Positions 21,956-33,859 are shown, counted from the first letter of the stretch. The stretch: 64,000 bases of DNA from Gracilaria gracilis (GCA_030374805.1 JARGSG010000032.1:512492-576491), one strand, 5' to 3'. The notes: generated by a model from the letters alone, not told the origin. Numbers and translations: made by a program.

Positions 21956-24398
21956 CTTCCCTCTCTAAAAGACCCAAAACGTGTCGGGCTTTGATAACCA
22001 GGTGTTTGGGTGTGGCTTTGCGTTTCAAAAGCCGAAGCACCATCTTTGGAACATCTTTGTACACTCTAGTAATAGGTTCTAGAGTGTCTTCTGAGTTTGG
22101 AAGACCTTTCCAACGGATATGTACCAACAGATCATCGTTGTCCTCGACAAGTCGTAGAAGACGTGCCACAACCATTCCGGTCTCAGATGATATAACATGT
22201 GACATTATAGCTTCTGTGTCCAAGGAACGATCGTGATAAAACTTCAACCTTGAAGAATGTTCTTCTGTAGCAACACCATTACGTAGATCTTCAACAACAT
22301 AAACGTAATCTGACACCGGTCGCACAATCCGACGAGGTCCCCGCCAGCGAAGAGCGAGTTTCTCTCCAGCATAAAATTCTTTTCGTGCAACAAGCACAAA
22401 ATCGCCTTCAGTGAAATTTGCTAAAGTTCCTCTCGAGGCAGTTTCACGAGATCTTTGTCGATTCATAGAGAGCGCTTCTTGTACCATGGGTCGGAGCTGG
22501 GCTGTAAGCTCTTGTAGCTTCTCCACATTCACCGCGCGTTCTCTCAGAGCATCCGGAATGCTTATCGAAGTCGTAGTCTGCGAGCGCATGAATGTTGAGA
22601 TGGGTGGAGTTGGGTTCATACCAGTAAAAGCTGTTATCGGTGGCACGTTCCTGCGATGCGAGGAGGGAGTGTTGTTCAAAATGCTCTGAACGATTGGGAG
22701 GAGGTCCGTCCATTCCTGAAAGTCCAGTTGTAGCTCCGATGTAAGAGCGCGGAAAACGCGAAGCAGTTCTCTTCCAAGACATTCCACGGCGCCGTTGCTC
22801 CACGGCGTGTACGGCAGCGTAAACTTGTGTGGTACGTTCAAACCCTTTGTAACCTTTCGGACCGTTTCGTTCTTGAAATGAGTTGGTCCGTCGGAAAGGA
22901 GTCCGTCAGGTACGTTGAATGCAGCACACCAATCAATGATGGCATTGGCAGCGTTTTCTGCCGAAGTGTCACAGAAGGAGTACAGCCATTTGTAATCAGA
23001 GTGGTCGTCTCGGAGCATCAATATGTACTTCTGACCATTGTGACTCGCTCCTATCTCGATGTAGTCGAATTGCAACAAGTTGTTTGGCGAAGTTCCATGG
23101 ACTGCTGGGCCGAATGGGCGTGGTACTTTGCTTCCACCTGTAGTAGAGAGGCAATGGATGCATGCTTTGACAAAAGCTTCTACATCTGCCTTCATGCCGT
23201 TCCAGAAAAAGTACTTTCGCAAAACCTCATTCGTGGAAGCCTTCGCGCGATGTCCACTCGGACCAGTGTGTGCAATGATGCATATACGCAGCTGAAGGTC
23301 GTGAGCGGAGTCTGGAATCCATACAGCGTGGTTGTCGCTGCGCCATAGGTCTTCGTAAAGTTTCAAATCGTGTGGGCGCAAGGCGGATTCTAGGTTCTGT
23401 GCAGTTGCAAGTTCTTTTGGAGATGGCCATTGGAACTCTTCTGATGTGGTAGAAGGAAGAGCTGGAATGCAAATAAGGCGGCGTACCGTCGGAGGTGCTG
23501 ACCAGCGGCCGAGGAGGTCAGCCCAAACATTATCAATTCCGTGGATGTGAAAGCACGTGTACATGTAGATGCTCAGGCGGACAGCCCAGCGTAGCACCTT
23601 TCTAATGGCGGTTTGCGAGAGATCTGGTACGATGGAGAGAGGATCGAAGATGAACACAAGATTGTTGTGGTCCGTGTAAAGGTCGAAACCATCAGGCGTT
23701 GCTGCAATCCAGTGCATTCGTTCGAGCGTGATCATGATGGCATAGGCTTCCTTCTCTAACGTCGACCAACGCATTTGTGTTTGATTGAACCAACCCGAGC
23801 AGAACGCCAGCGGGCTGTGTCGTTGATCTTTGTGAGCTTTGTTCAAGTCACTGTGTGGAACCTGCGTCACGATTCCTGACCACATGTCGTCCGATGCATC
23901 GGTGTAGATGCAGAGCCTTTGAGAGTCGTCTCTATGTGCCAAGGTGACGAGATGTACCAGCGCTTTCTTACATCGTTCGAAGGCGGAGAGTTTGTCTGCG
24001 CCCCAACCAATTGAAGCGAGTTCTACTTTTGCGACTCCTCTTGCGGTTCGTTTCCCCGCGGCTGTATACACCTTTTCCAAGAAATCGTGCAAAGGAGACG
24101 TAAGGTTCGCATAGTCTGGAATGCCGGTCTTCATCCACTGCATAGCGCAAAGAAATTGCTGCAAATGCGCTCCATTGGAAGGAGGTTGCATGCGGAGTAG
24201 CCCATCCAGTCGTCTTGGGTCAAACCTAATGCCTTCGGAGGAGATAAGACGACCACACCATCTGATGCTGGTAGAAACAGTATGCTCTTCTTCGGGTGCA
24301 AACGGATGTTGTGTGTGGCACAGAAGTGAAAGAGCTTCTCTATACAATCTAACAATCCTTGTATCTTCTGGTGATGCAGCAGCATGTCGTCTAACCAA
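21951..24398 (-). CDS. Gypsy RNase H-integrase-chromodomain
   Basis: The native part starts about 24270 (IRWCGRLISSEGIRFDPRRL), continuing RT from the other frame. RNase H follows: LCIYTDASDDMWSGIVTQ and STLEKEAYAIMITLERM. The integrase zinc domain shows H and C residues (HTGPSGHRAKAST ... ACIHCLST). The core has FDYIEIGASHNGQKYILMLR, LLSDGPTHFKN and WSNGAVECLGRELL, consistent with an intact D, D, E triad. The tail has a chromodomain (LLVHIRWKGLPNSEDTLEPI), which in chromoviruses steers insertion to particular chromatin. One frameshift separates it from the upstream ORF; this is not the usual gag-pol site, so it is probably a mutation. Confidence 0.9.
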   Translation of the reverse strand: MVRRHAAASPEDTRIVRLYREALSLLCHTQHPFAPEEEHTVSTSIRWCGRLISSEGIRFDPRRLDGLLRMQPPSNGAHLQQFLCAMQWMKTGIPDYANLTSPLHDFLEKVYTAAGKRTARGVAKVELASIGWGADKLSAFERCKKALVHLVTLAHRDDSQRLCIYTDASDDMWSGIVTQVPHSDLNKAHKDQRHSPLAFCSGWFNQTQMRWSTLEKEAYAIMITLERMHWIAATPDGFDLYTDHNNLVFIFDPLSIVPDLSQTAIRKVLRWAVRLSIYMYTCFHIHGIDNVWADLLGRWSAPPTVRRLICIPALPSTTSEEFQWPSPKELATAQNLESALRPHDLKLYEDLWRSDNHAVWIPDSAHDLQLRICIIAHTGPSGHRAKASTNEVLRKYFFWNGMKADVEAFVKACIHCLSTTGGSKVPRPFGPAVHGTSPNNLLQFDYIEIGASHNGQKYILMLRDDHSDYKWLYSFCDTSAENAANAIIDWCAAFNVPDGLLSDGPTHFKNETVRKVTKGLNVPHKFTLPYTPWSNGAVECLGRELLRVFRALTSELQLDFQEWTDLLPIVQSILNNTPSSHRRNVPPITAFTGMNPTPPISTFMRSQTTTSISIPDALRERAVNVEKLQELTAQLRPMVQEALSMNRQRSRETASRGTLANFTEGDFVLVARKEFYAGEKLALRWRGPRRIVRPVSDYVYVVEDLRNGVATEEHSSRLKFYHDRSLDTEAIMSHVISSETGMVVARLLRLVEDNDDLLVHIRWKGLPNSEDTLEPITRVYKDVPKMVLRLLKRKATPKHLVIKARHVLGLLEREG
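21956..21966 (-). promoter_or_regulatory. Gypsy polypurine tract
   Basis: The minus strand reads AGAGAGGGAAG directly before the 3' LTR. This is the expected place and composition for the primer of plus-strand DNA synthesis. Confidence 0.75.
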
Positions 24399-26716
24399 TA
24401 AAGCAGTTGTCGGAGGATTGGAGAAGGTAGTACTGCCTTCAAAGCAGATTGCATATGCGTCACTGCATTGGTGGTGCCGTGTAAGACGCGCGTGGGTGAG
24501 AAAATTCCGTCAGGTGTGATGAATGATCGGCACGCCTGAGAGTCCGGATGGAGGGGAAGTTGCCAGTATCCATGGGACAAGTCAAAAGTGGCGAAGAAGC
24601 GGGACCCGGCAAGCCTGGAGAGTTCTTGTTCAATATTCGGCATTGGGAACTGATGCTTCAATGTGAACTTATTGACCGGACGTAGGTCTACAGTAAAACG
24701 AAATCTTGCTGGTCCAGGTTTGGGAACCACAAGCGGAGCGGAGGCCCATGGAGAGCTTGGGTTAGGATAAACCATATTTGCTCGTACCAATTCGGTGACA
24801 AACTTGTCCAAGAATTCGCGCTGCTCGCGCGAGTAATTCCGCAATCTCACGCGGACTGGATGTGCTTCTCGGTTGAGGTCAATCTTCAGCGGCTCAATGC
24901 TGGCCGCAGGTCCTGACGAGAGGGCGGTGCGGAAGATGTTAATGTGTGATTGAACCAAAGAGTTCAATCTCTGGACGGAATCATCCGGCATGCCATTGCT
25001 ACGCGCGGTCTGGACCATTTCCTTTGTAGCGTCAACGATTTCCTCGTGCTGCCTGGAATCAATGGGATCTAGCAGGGTTGGATCGGGTAATGGATCTGCT
25101 TCGGCTCTGGCAGTGACGATGTCCACACGAGGCCTGTCAGTCTTCAAAGAACGATGATCTGCTTCTTCGCGATTCAGCCGAGCAATCATGAGTCGCTGGA
25201 CATATCCACCACCGCTTCCGATCACGTTCCCTACTCCTGCGCAATCGATTCCATCGAGTTCCTTTCGCCGCCCGTCCAGTATGGTGCTGGGGTTGGCTCT
25301 AAGGTGCTTGAGAACCGGATTTTCGATGAGGAGTTTCTCGCATGCCAGGTCATCATCCGCGATGAGATACGCGACGTTTCGAAGGGCCAGTTCTCCAGAA
25401 GGAAGCATCAGAATTGTATGAGGAGTCATCCATGATCGCGAGAATGAGAATGTTTGAGGCTTTTCACCCTTCTTTAGAGCGACTTGCAAGGAAATTGGGT
25501 TGATTAATGAAATCTTTCCAATGCCTTTCAGTGCGGATTCCTCCGCGAGGGATGGAGCAACGATGCTGTGGTCGCTACCGCAGTCGAGTCGAGCAATGCA
25601 GGCCTGGCTGGACTTGCCATCTACTCGTGAGACGGTGCAGGATTCGGAATCGACATGATTAGGGAACATGTCGGTCGTGATACGAGAGACCTGTCCATTT
25701 CCTCTACGTTCTTGCCCGAATTGATTTCGGGTTTGCGAACGCGTGGAGGCGGCTGGGCCTTTTCTAGCTTTCATCGCAGCAACCTCAGCCCGCATTTCTT
25801 GCTTCTCGTCTTCAGTAGCCCTGTCACATTCGTCGATCCAGTGTCTGGCACGCTTTCGTTTGCATATCTTATGCAAGCAAAATGGCTTCGGTCGTCGGCT
25901 GTGCGGTCTCTGGGATTTGTCAGATGCAGAGGCTGTGCCCGACCGCTGGTTGGGTTTCCCGGAAGAACTTGGTTTGTCCTTCCTGTTTGACTTTGAAGAG
26001 AGTTCTTGGGGAGAAAACCCCATATCAATATCTTCAAATGATTCTGAAACCTTCAGTGCATGCGCCAAGAACGCCTTGAAATCTTTGCATTTCTCAAAAT
26101 GCGCAAACTCTAAATCCTGCTCGAGCCGTAGACGTAGTGCCTTAGGTTTAACTGCTGCAAGAATGTGCGAAATTGCAGTTTTCGGGCGGGATGCAAGAAT
26201 CCATTTTAAACCGTGACGGCGTAGAAGAGCATTGTAAGATGTCAGCAACAGAGTCATACGCGATGTCGCAGACGTGTCGCTCATATCCATCCGGAGCTCC
26301 TTCTCGACGAGGTTGTTCAAAGCAGAAAGACTCAAAGAGCCTTTGTGAGAAGATGATTTGGACTCCAGGTACTGCCTTAATTGCTCATCAGTAAGCGTCT
26401 CGACATCACTGATGTCCGGAATGAAACCTAGGTCTACGGTTGACTCCAGCCATTCTGGGTCCACACAGAACGATAGGTTCACTGGACGTACTGGCTCAAC
26501 TGTTGTTGCATCAACCACTGCAAGCTGCAGTGCTCTCTGCGTGACTTCTTTCACGTATTGATCATAGGCGATCAAGAAAGTCCTGATTGAAGCAGCGTCG
26601 TAGCGCACTAGACGCGGGTGATTTACAGGTGTTGCAACAAAACGGGGCTCTGACAGAGCCGTGCCAAGACCGGTTAGGCTTGACATTTCATTTTGGTCGG
26701 ATGCCTCGTCAGACAT
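24131..26716 (-). CDS. Gypsy gag-protease-reverse transcriptase
   Basis: An 861-residue frame. Gag occupies about residues 1-340 and ends in a variant zinc-binding stretch (CLHKICKRKRARHWIDEC). The protease motif is ARLDCGSDHSIVAP, with Cys where most have Ser or Thr between Asp and Gly. RT begins around residue 600: YPNPSSPWASAPLVVPKPG, FTVDLRPVNKFTLKHQFPMP, FFATFDLSHGYWQLPLHPDS. The active site YWLDDMLLHH is intact. The native reading ends near residue 810, after HPKKSILFLP, where the true frame shifts to the next ORF; the last 50 residues are out-of-frame. ATG 26716 is close to the 5' LTR, as expected. Confidence 0.9.
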   Translation of the reverse strand: MSDEASDQNEMSSLTGLGTALSEPRFVATPVNHPRLVRYDAASIRTFLIAYDQYVKEVTQRALQLAVVDATTVEPVRPVNLSFCVDPEWLESTVDLGFIPDISDVETLTDEQLRQYLESKSSSHKGSLSLSALNNLVEKELRMDMSDTSATSRMTLLLTSYNALLRRHGLKWILASRPKTAISHILAAVKPKALRLRLEQDLEFAHFEKCKDFKAFLAHALKVSESFEDIDMGFSPQELSSKSNRKDKPSSSGKPNQRSGTASASDKSQRPHSRRPKPFCLHKICKRKRARHWIDECDRATEDEKQEMRAEVAAMKARKGPAASTRSQTRNQFGQERRGNGQVSRITTDMFPNHVDSESCTVSRVDGKSSQACIARLDCGSDHSIVAPSLAEESALKGIGKISLINPISLQVALKKGEKPQTFSFSRSWMTPHTILMLPSGELALRNVAYLIADDDLACEKLLIENPVLKHLRANPSTILDGRRKELDGIDCAGVGNVIGSGGGYVQRLMIARLNREEADHRSLKTDRPRVDIVTARAEADPLPDPTLLDPIDSRQHEEIVDATKEMVQTARSNGMPDDSVQRLNSLVQSHINIFRTALSSGPAASIEPLKIDLNREAHPVRVRLRNYSREQREFLDKFVTELVRANMVYPNPSSPWASAPLVVPKPGPARFRFTVDLRPVNKFTLKHQFPMPNIEQELSRLAGSRFFATFDLSHGYWQLPLHPDSQACRSFITPDGIFSPTRVLHGTTNAVTHMQSALKAVLPSPILRQLLYWLDDMLLHHQKIQGLLDCIEKLFHFCATHNIRLHPKKSILFLPASDGVVVLSPPKALGLTQDDWMGYSACNLLPMERICSNFFALCSG

Positions 26717-26789
26717 CCTGTGATCGGATGGTAGACAGACGCACTGAAATTCCTCTAGTCCACAGACTAAGTAAACGGAGAGTGATCAC

Positions 26790-27038
26790 TGTACCCAGAC
26801 CAAGTAGGTAGACTTGGGAAAAAGAGGTTCGATGCCCTCAAGTTTTACTGAGGGCGGTGAGAAACTATCTTAAGTACTGTAGTGGTTCTACCAAACCACC
26901 AGCTACGAGTAGAATGCTAACTGCGTAGGGTGCTTTTACAATTCAGATACTTGTGTCTGAATTGGGGAAGACCGTTTTGAGTCCCAACAGCAGCGTCTAC
27001 GCCTACTGCGTAGCCTGCAGATGCCCAAAGCGGCTACA
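26790..27038 (-). repeat. Gypsy 5' LTR
   Basis: 249 bp, beginning TGTAGCC and ending GGTACA in element orientation. The internal sequence next to it (GTGATCACTCTCC on the minus strand) should be the primer-binding site, but I do not recognise the tRNA, and self-priming is possible. Confidence 0.88.
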
Positions 27039-27123
27039 GTACCTCTTGATCTCCTTGAAATCGTAAAGTATGAACTTCATGCGCCGCCGTACTCATTCCT
27101 GACGTTCTGTAAGCACTTTCTTT

Positions 27124-28360
27124 TCATGATCTAATTGACGCTCCAAAAGACCCTGCGAGGGTGAGCTCATGGTCTAATTGAGCGGAAACTACCCATAACA
27201 GAATGCGTGAGCATGTTGAGCATGACTTCGCCGGCCCCATTTGAAGCGCCAGACGCAACGCCCGATGGCCAAACACAGTTCTCTCCGAGCATTGCATAAA
27301 ATACAGGATGCGTTTGATGGTGTCCGCCTTCTCTCCATGCTCCGATATCGAAAACAACGACGCAGGAGTTGGCTGCGGCGCCCTCAAATGCCCCAAGTCA
27401 CCAAACAATCATTCCCTACTCAGCCGCCTAATATTGACATGGGCCGAGTACGGTTTAGGGCGGTACGCGAGCGGAAAGCGCAAAGGTGGTGCTGCACCAA
27501 GCATTTTGTGCCCTTTTTTGGAGACATGATGCGGCAATTGAAGCTTCACGATGTTATAAATCTCTTAGTCAGCTTGCATGTGCGCTTGGTCGTCGTTTGC
27601 AGCACGCTGACGCACGCATTAATTTCGTGTATCTCTCGCTGTGCCTCGCACCGTTTTGGCTCGGCGTGCAGAGCCAGATGCGTCGCCTACGCCATCGGGA
27701 CCATTGAAAGGGAGCAACTGCGGCGACTGCACACGCCTTCCTTCATGAGCCACACCTAGCGAGCGGTTGAGCAGCTCTCTCCCAGCCCTCTGTGTGGAAC
27801 GTATAATTCTGGTCACTGCGCCGGCAGGCAAGCCCTTATTAGCATTGAGGAAGCTCGACTAAAGCAGTTGCACTTGCGCATGCCCATAGCGGCTTCGCAA
27901 ATGTTTCATGCAAGTCGCGTGTGTCAAAGCCGAGGAGCGCCCGCCCACGCGCTGCCATAAGCCACTGTGCGGCGTCTCCGCGCGCCAGGTGCGGCGCGCA
28001 GTCGCTCTCTCTGTCGCCCGCCACAAGCGCCATGATTCGCAGCTGGTGGTGCACCGAGGTGCCATCCGCCACGCCGTAGAACTTCATCTGCAGCGCCGCG
28101 CCGAAATCGTCTTCGCCTGCAATCGCATCTGTGCCCTCGTCCAAGTTCGGCTCCTCAGCGTGCGCACACAAGTGTGACTTCGCGGTGGGCGTGCCAAAGC
28201 CAAAGCGCCGGTTATACAGCTGTCGCCACATGGCGCCGTTGCAGGTTCGTAGCGTGTGCGCCAGCTCTGGGTGCGTGCTTCGCAGCGCGGTGCGGTCGAT
28301 GGCCAGGAGGAGGCGCACCATCTCGTCCAATGCCTCTCCCAGCAGCGAGAGCAGCGACAT
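27124..28360 (-). pseudogene. Unassigned GC-rich gene remnant
   Basis: The minus strand has a 173-residue frame from 28360 to 27839 with an F-box-like patch (HPELAHTLRTCNGAMWRQLYNRR), followed at once by two TAA codons. Further frames at 27619-27831 and 27124-27408 carry GVAHEGRRVQSPQ and HRALRLALQMG, faintly like ankyrin repeats. An F-box or ankyrin-type protein is possible, but I would not assign it without a profile search. Composition is like the neighbouring old genes. It is divergent from the SHPRH remnant. Confidence 0.35.
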
Positions 28361-28570
28361 GCCGTACGTAACTCCGCTTCAACGCCGCTGCCATCACAAC
28401 TTTCGCACCCTTCATAGAGAACCAACGATGGAAGCGCCCAATTTGTTCGCTGCGGCGCGGCGCTTTGCCTCCAGAAAAAAAGCCATTAAATAAAATTAAA
28501 TAGGGGGGTCTACTGGCGAAGAAGAACGACAACCCCTCGAGGGCTTACAGTAGCTGCCCAAGGCTTTCTA

Positions 28571-31500
28571 TTGATAAAAATGCGCGTGCGCGTCGCGCTC
28601 CTTCACGACTTGTCGCTGCGAGCACGCATGCACCGCATCTTCCCTATTGCGCGCGAGAATCTGCGCCACCCACAGCGCCGCCACGCGCCCCGACCTGCTG
28701 AATTGAGATTCATTGCCAACCACCGGCTTCCACCGCTGTCGCTGCCGCCACCCGAGGACGCCTACGCCAAAGCCCGCCGCCGCGTCGCGCTATTGTATGA
28801 GATCAGCCTGGACGCGCAGCGCATCGTCGCCGTCGACACGACAGCGTGCGCTACCTGCCCAGTCTCAGCACGGAACAGCTAGAACGCCACCGCCTCGGGC
28901 GCTTCGACACGCCCTTCGTGCTCGCCGCGCACCATGAGCCGTACCGCTCGTTAGGCCCGTCCGGCGCCGTCTTCTAGTGCCCGCCGTCCATCGCATTACA
29001 CTCGCAGTACACGTTTACCCTGTCGTACCACGAGCCCAACAACGAGCTGGTCACCATCTCCGTGGGCACGCTGGCCGCCCCACACAACCACTTGGCCATG
29101 TACCACGCCCACATGCACGCCCACTCCGCTCCGTTCGCCCTCGTCTCGCACGTGCGGACGCAGTACGTTTCGTTGCACTTCGTGCGCAGCTCCAACTCCA
29201 TCCACATATAGTATCACCCACCACCGTAGCCCACGCTCTCCAAAAAGGCGCTGGCCGCCCCCTCGCTGCGACTAACCAGATTGCTTGTGCATGCGCGTGC
29301 CGGCACGCGCGTCGCGCCTGTCGCGACTTCCTTCTCCAAACTCTGGGTGTTTGACACCGTCCACCGCACCGTGCACGATCAAGACTGCCACATCTACGCC
29401 CCGTTCCTGCTCCACGTGCGTGAAACCACGGCGCTTAAAGTATCGGTGCGTCCGTATCAGCAGCGCGCCGTCGCGTGGATGCTGCCCATCAAGTTCAGTC
29501 CGCTCGCCTCTAACCGCTTCGTTGTGTTGTAATTTGCGGAGCAGCGCTGCGACGACCCGTTTTTCTGTACGGCTACCCAGCGCTGGCGGCTTTTCGTCGA
29601 GCTCTTTGTGCTGTTCGACCTCTTTGAAGGCGTCATCTGTGTCGGCCACCACAATGATCCACGCCCACCACCGCCACACACACCCACACCCACCGGCAGC
29701 TTGCTTTGCGATGTGATGGGGCTTTGCAAAACTGTCGAGCTCATCTAGCTTATACTGTGTAACAAGAGAAGCGCCTCTGAGATCAACGTCAAGAAGCGCT
29801 TCGCCTTCAAGCACGACAGCTCTTCTTCCTGCTGCAAAGAGCCGTGCAGCGCGCCAAGAGCCAACAAACCCCGTTTCTTTCAATGCGTCGATTGTGGACG
29901 CACTGCGCACAGAGCTTGTGTCACCTATGGCCACAAGGAGCTCGGCGGCTTTATATTCCATTTTTGTATACACCACATGTATTCTATTTGCAAGCTCGAT
30001 TTGCAAAGGCACCAAATCCCAAACTCCCGCACTACCCTCATCGTCATCTCATATGCGCTGCTTTTTGCAATGGAAGACCAAGATTGAAAAGCATGTCAAG
30101 CACGCTCTCAACGTCATCGTCTTCCAAGGCCTTCGTACCAGCGGCTATATCCCGCCGCGCGTTTTGCCAAACGGCGACGTCGTGCTCACCACGTAAGACG
30201 CGTTTAGAGCCGATGTCAATTTTTTGAACTCCCTCCGCAAGCACCGCAGGTCTCGCCGATATTTACGAAAGTACTTTTTGCTCCCAGTTACACTTTTCGA
30301 TGTATACTGGCATCGAACCGCTCTGGACGCGTCTTATATGCTTGATTCTGGCCGCAACAGCTTTTCGTACCTTGCCGAGATGGCCTCTTTACTACGAACA
30401 ACGCACAAGTGGTGTGCGACGGGAACTCTGATTTCCACAGAGTTGCATGACCTCGTTCCAATAATCTGCCTCTCGCGCCTCGAGGACGCTGAAGAGCATA
30501 TGGATTAGGCCGCGTTGCTCACTCCATCCGTCCACGAAGAAGACCAGAACAGAGTTTCCCGCATTCTCCACAATGTCGTGTGGCGTGCCCAGTACTAAGT
30601 GGTGCAGCTCACGGAGCGGACCATACGAAGGCGTAATTTTGAACTTATCCATACCCTGCTCAGTCCTGTAGAAAAGTATAATTACAACATGTTGCAGCAA
30701 CATGTTCAACAAGTCGTTTTAGCATATTTAACAGGTATCGCGTCCAATAAACTTCTGCACATGCTTCGACAAGCATGATGTCACCCCCGAATCGGTGTTT
30801 CCGGACAAGCACTTATCGCTGGAGCGAACAGTGGTAAATACCTCGGTGAGACTTCTATCCAGAAAGCAGAAAAAAAGCTAAGAGTTCTCTGGAGCTAGGG
30901 GAAGTTTTGGAGTCGTTGCTCATGAAGTGTCAGGTTGAATATGAAGAGAAGTTTCGCAATCTAGTCGCTAGTATGAACGGGCAGGCCGGAGTGCTGTACT
31001 CATATTCTCCACGCGCGCTGCGCGAAATCGAAATGCACCCCACCACTTGGTCACAGCAGTGAAGTTTTACCGTTACGTTCTGCGCCTTGCAGAAAACAAC
31101 AACGCACTTTTGAAAATGAATGACATTCAGGTTATCCACTTCAAGTTCAACCTTAATGATGCTCTGCAGTCTGGTAAAAACTTTCGGCGAGATCTTCGAA
31201 AATTGAACAGCCCAGCAGCCACAGACTTGGCAGATTTGAACGTTCTAAATGACGTCTGTGAATTATACAGGATGCGAATCTGTTGAAGGATGTGAGCAAC
31301 CTAAAGGAGACGTATATTTCAGAATCTCAAATTAGCCTGCAAGTAGCTACTGCGACGTACAACGCCAAATTCTCAAAGCTTGGGGCAACTCTTTTCATAC
31401 CAGAAGATGCAAGTCATGCTCCAGATGGTGAAGAGACGCTTGACGGTCACGATGCCGACGCGATCGCTACAAACGAAGTTAAAGAGCCGCAGAAAAAGCA

Positions 31501-33405
31501 AAGACCCATGATCATCCAATGGAGGGAAGCAGCTCTTGCAATACTTCTCGAAGATGAAAAAGATGAAGCCGTCGTGGATAAAATGGGGAAACATCTCACT
31601 GATTCGTTAGCTGGAAAGGTAATAAAGATTGAAACCCTTGCTACGAGAATCAACAGCATTCATTCACTTGCTCTAATTATATCAGAAGGTTTGAAAGACA
31701 TACAGATGGCGAGGTTGCCATTCAGAAAGAAACTCTTACACCTTCCTGGCTCCCATGCACCGACAGAAGAAGATATATCTGATCCCTGACTTTATGCTAT
31801 TTGCTTCGAACAAGGGACAGATGCCATGTGCGGTCACTGTCGGGCAGAGACTCTTATCACAGAGGTAGAAAGGGAAGTTTACTCTCTTCGAGAACGATTT
31901 GGAGAAGATGAGAGTTTACTTCTGACTGTACGGAGAAAGAAACTACGACTGCGGAAGCCATTGAGACTGAAGCCATTGTCAAGGGCCAATTCAGTTTACG
32001 CACAAACATGATCCGATTTCAGTCGAACAGTGCCAGAATCTTCTGCCAGGGGGAGCTGGAAGTTATTCTTCTTGGCCTTGCTTCGGTTGTTTGCAAGAAA
32101 TAGGATCCTCATTTGACGGAAGAAGTGAATGAGTGGTTTGTAAGACTAGGGCTTCTGAAAGAAGAGCATAATGATTCCAAATTGATGTTTGAGGCCCAAT
32201 GGTCCTTGTTAGCGAGACTGGATGAATTCCAAATGGCTGAGATAAGAATTTCTGTGCTGGATTCGCAAATCGATCCTTCTCAGCTAACAGAGCTCGAACT
32301 GCGTCACAGAATGTCACGTCACCGCTTGCATCATATGCTCGAGGAATTCAAGAGCGACAAACATGTCGCAGAAATGACTTTCCAAAATACGAGGGGACGT
32401 CTTGCCTACTAGAGGTCCTTGAAAAGAGGTCTCGAAGCAAATGTGTCTGGCAGTCAAAGAAGTGAAGATATCGAGAACTTCGAAGCTTCTTCAATATGTC
32501 TGGGAAACCCGGATTCGTTTTCTAGTTTGGCTGTGTTGCCGTGCGGACATCTTTTCTGTTGTGATTGGGCGTTAGGTATGATTAAGAACAAGAACCTGAG
32601 GTCTTAGGCAAATTGGATTCGTTGTCCTCAATGTCGCACCCGATGTCTGGTTGATGAAATCACATTCCTATCCACATCACAAGAGCCCGTAAGAAAGATC
32701 AGGCGAGTGGAACTAGAATCTGCAGGTCAGCAAGAAGATGTTGAGGTACTGTAACTTCAAAAACCAAAGAGAGACGGTGCATTTAGTGCTGCTGGGAAAG
32801 AAGCCAAAGTGAAAAATGGTGAAGCTGAGAAGCCTTCCTCGTTCTGAAATACGGAGATCGAACTTTTGGGGTAGTTTGGCGCCAGGGCAACCTCACTTGA
32901 CCACCTGTTGCGATCTATATCGAACCAACATGACGAGGAAAAGATTCTTATATTCTCGGAGTGCTCTGAAGTGCTGAACTTAGTACGTCTGGGTTTAGAG
33001 AGAAGCAATATTTCTTTCTGTGATGGTGATTAGTCAAAGTCATCAACGTTTTTCGCCAGAACCGTGGATATCTTCAGAAGTTCAGAAATACGGAACGTTA
33101 TTCTGTTGCCACTGCGAAGGTCAGGTGCGGGATTTACTCTTACAGAAGCGCGAAATGTTGTCCTGGTTGAGCCATCTCTGCAGGTTGCCCTTTAGGCTCA
33201 AGCTGTCGGAAAAGTTCACCGAATTGGTCAAACTAAAGAAACGTACGTCCATCGTATGATTGTGCGCAGCACAATCGAAACAATAATTTTGCAACTAGGT
33301 AACAAATACCGGGAAGACAGGAATACTTCTGAGGAAGCAGTTGTAGACTTGAAGGACGTATTTCAACACTTTGAGTCCTTGCCACTTTCCATCAGTTTGC
33401 GATAG
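28571..33405 (+). pseudogene. SHPRH-type SNF2 helicase / E3 ubiquitin ligase, full-length but decayed
   Basis: SHPRH proteins combine a SNF2 ATPase split by PHD and RING fingers and act in PCNA ubiquitination. Recognisable in order: VRPYQQRAVAWML (29449-29484); motif I as LLCDVMGLCKTVELI (29700-29745, normally DEMGLGKT) followed by TAG 29746-29748; a Cys/His PHD-like stretch (QCVDCGRTAHRACVTYGH, about 29880-29940); HALNVIVFQGLRTSGY (about 30100); HKWCATGTLIS (about 30405); LLSPVEKYNYNML (about 30650); LRQA-TGA-CHPRIG (30776-30778 is TGA); a worn RING (AVLPCGHLFCCDWA ... CPQCRTRC, about 32530-32660); and the last helicase motif GKVHRIGQTKETYVHRMIV (about 33203). There are many stops and several frameshifts. 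Confidence 0.85.
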
Positions 33406-33609
33406 AAGACAAATGCCGGTAGACCTGTGATGAGGTTCGTCGAATGGTCTGCTAGTTCTTGGATATATGCAATCTTAAGGTTTATAAATAGACACCTCTA
33501 GTGTGTTACCGATTGCCAGATAGATTAACACTAGTATTCAAAGTAGGAATTTTCCTTACTTTGAAGAGGTCAAAACTTTCCCCTTTGGACCTTTCTACGA
33601 AGAAGAACT

Positions 33610-33734
<125 letters not shown>

Positions 33735-33859
33735 GAACGACAATCTGGCGAAGCAGGTTCTTGATACTCCGAGTTCAGAACACTAGTTGCAAGTTTCTAC
33801 CTACTTTTCTGAAGTACATAAAAGAGTGTCAACGAGAAACAAGGGAAAACCTTAGCTTT

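Larger units (their letters stand above)
21707..27038 (-). mobile_element. Ty3/gypsy chromovirus, nearly complete
   Basis: The element is 5.3 kb, coded on the minus strand, between 249-bp LTRs (21707-21955 and 26790-27038). The target duplication GTACC lies at 21702-21706 and 27039-27043. The LTRs differ at about seven positions by eye, so it is young relative to the gene remnants. Two long frames cover gag, protease, RT, RNase H, integrase and a C-terminal chromodomain, in the order of Metaviridae. The only obvious defect is one frameshift near the end of RT (about 24270). It is the least damaged mobile element in the window. Confidence 0.92.

Noticed and set aside
24131..24398. Programmed frameshift inside gypsy RT
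   Set aside because: Gypsy elements shift between gag and pol, not inside RT, so a one-base mutation is more likely.
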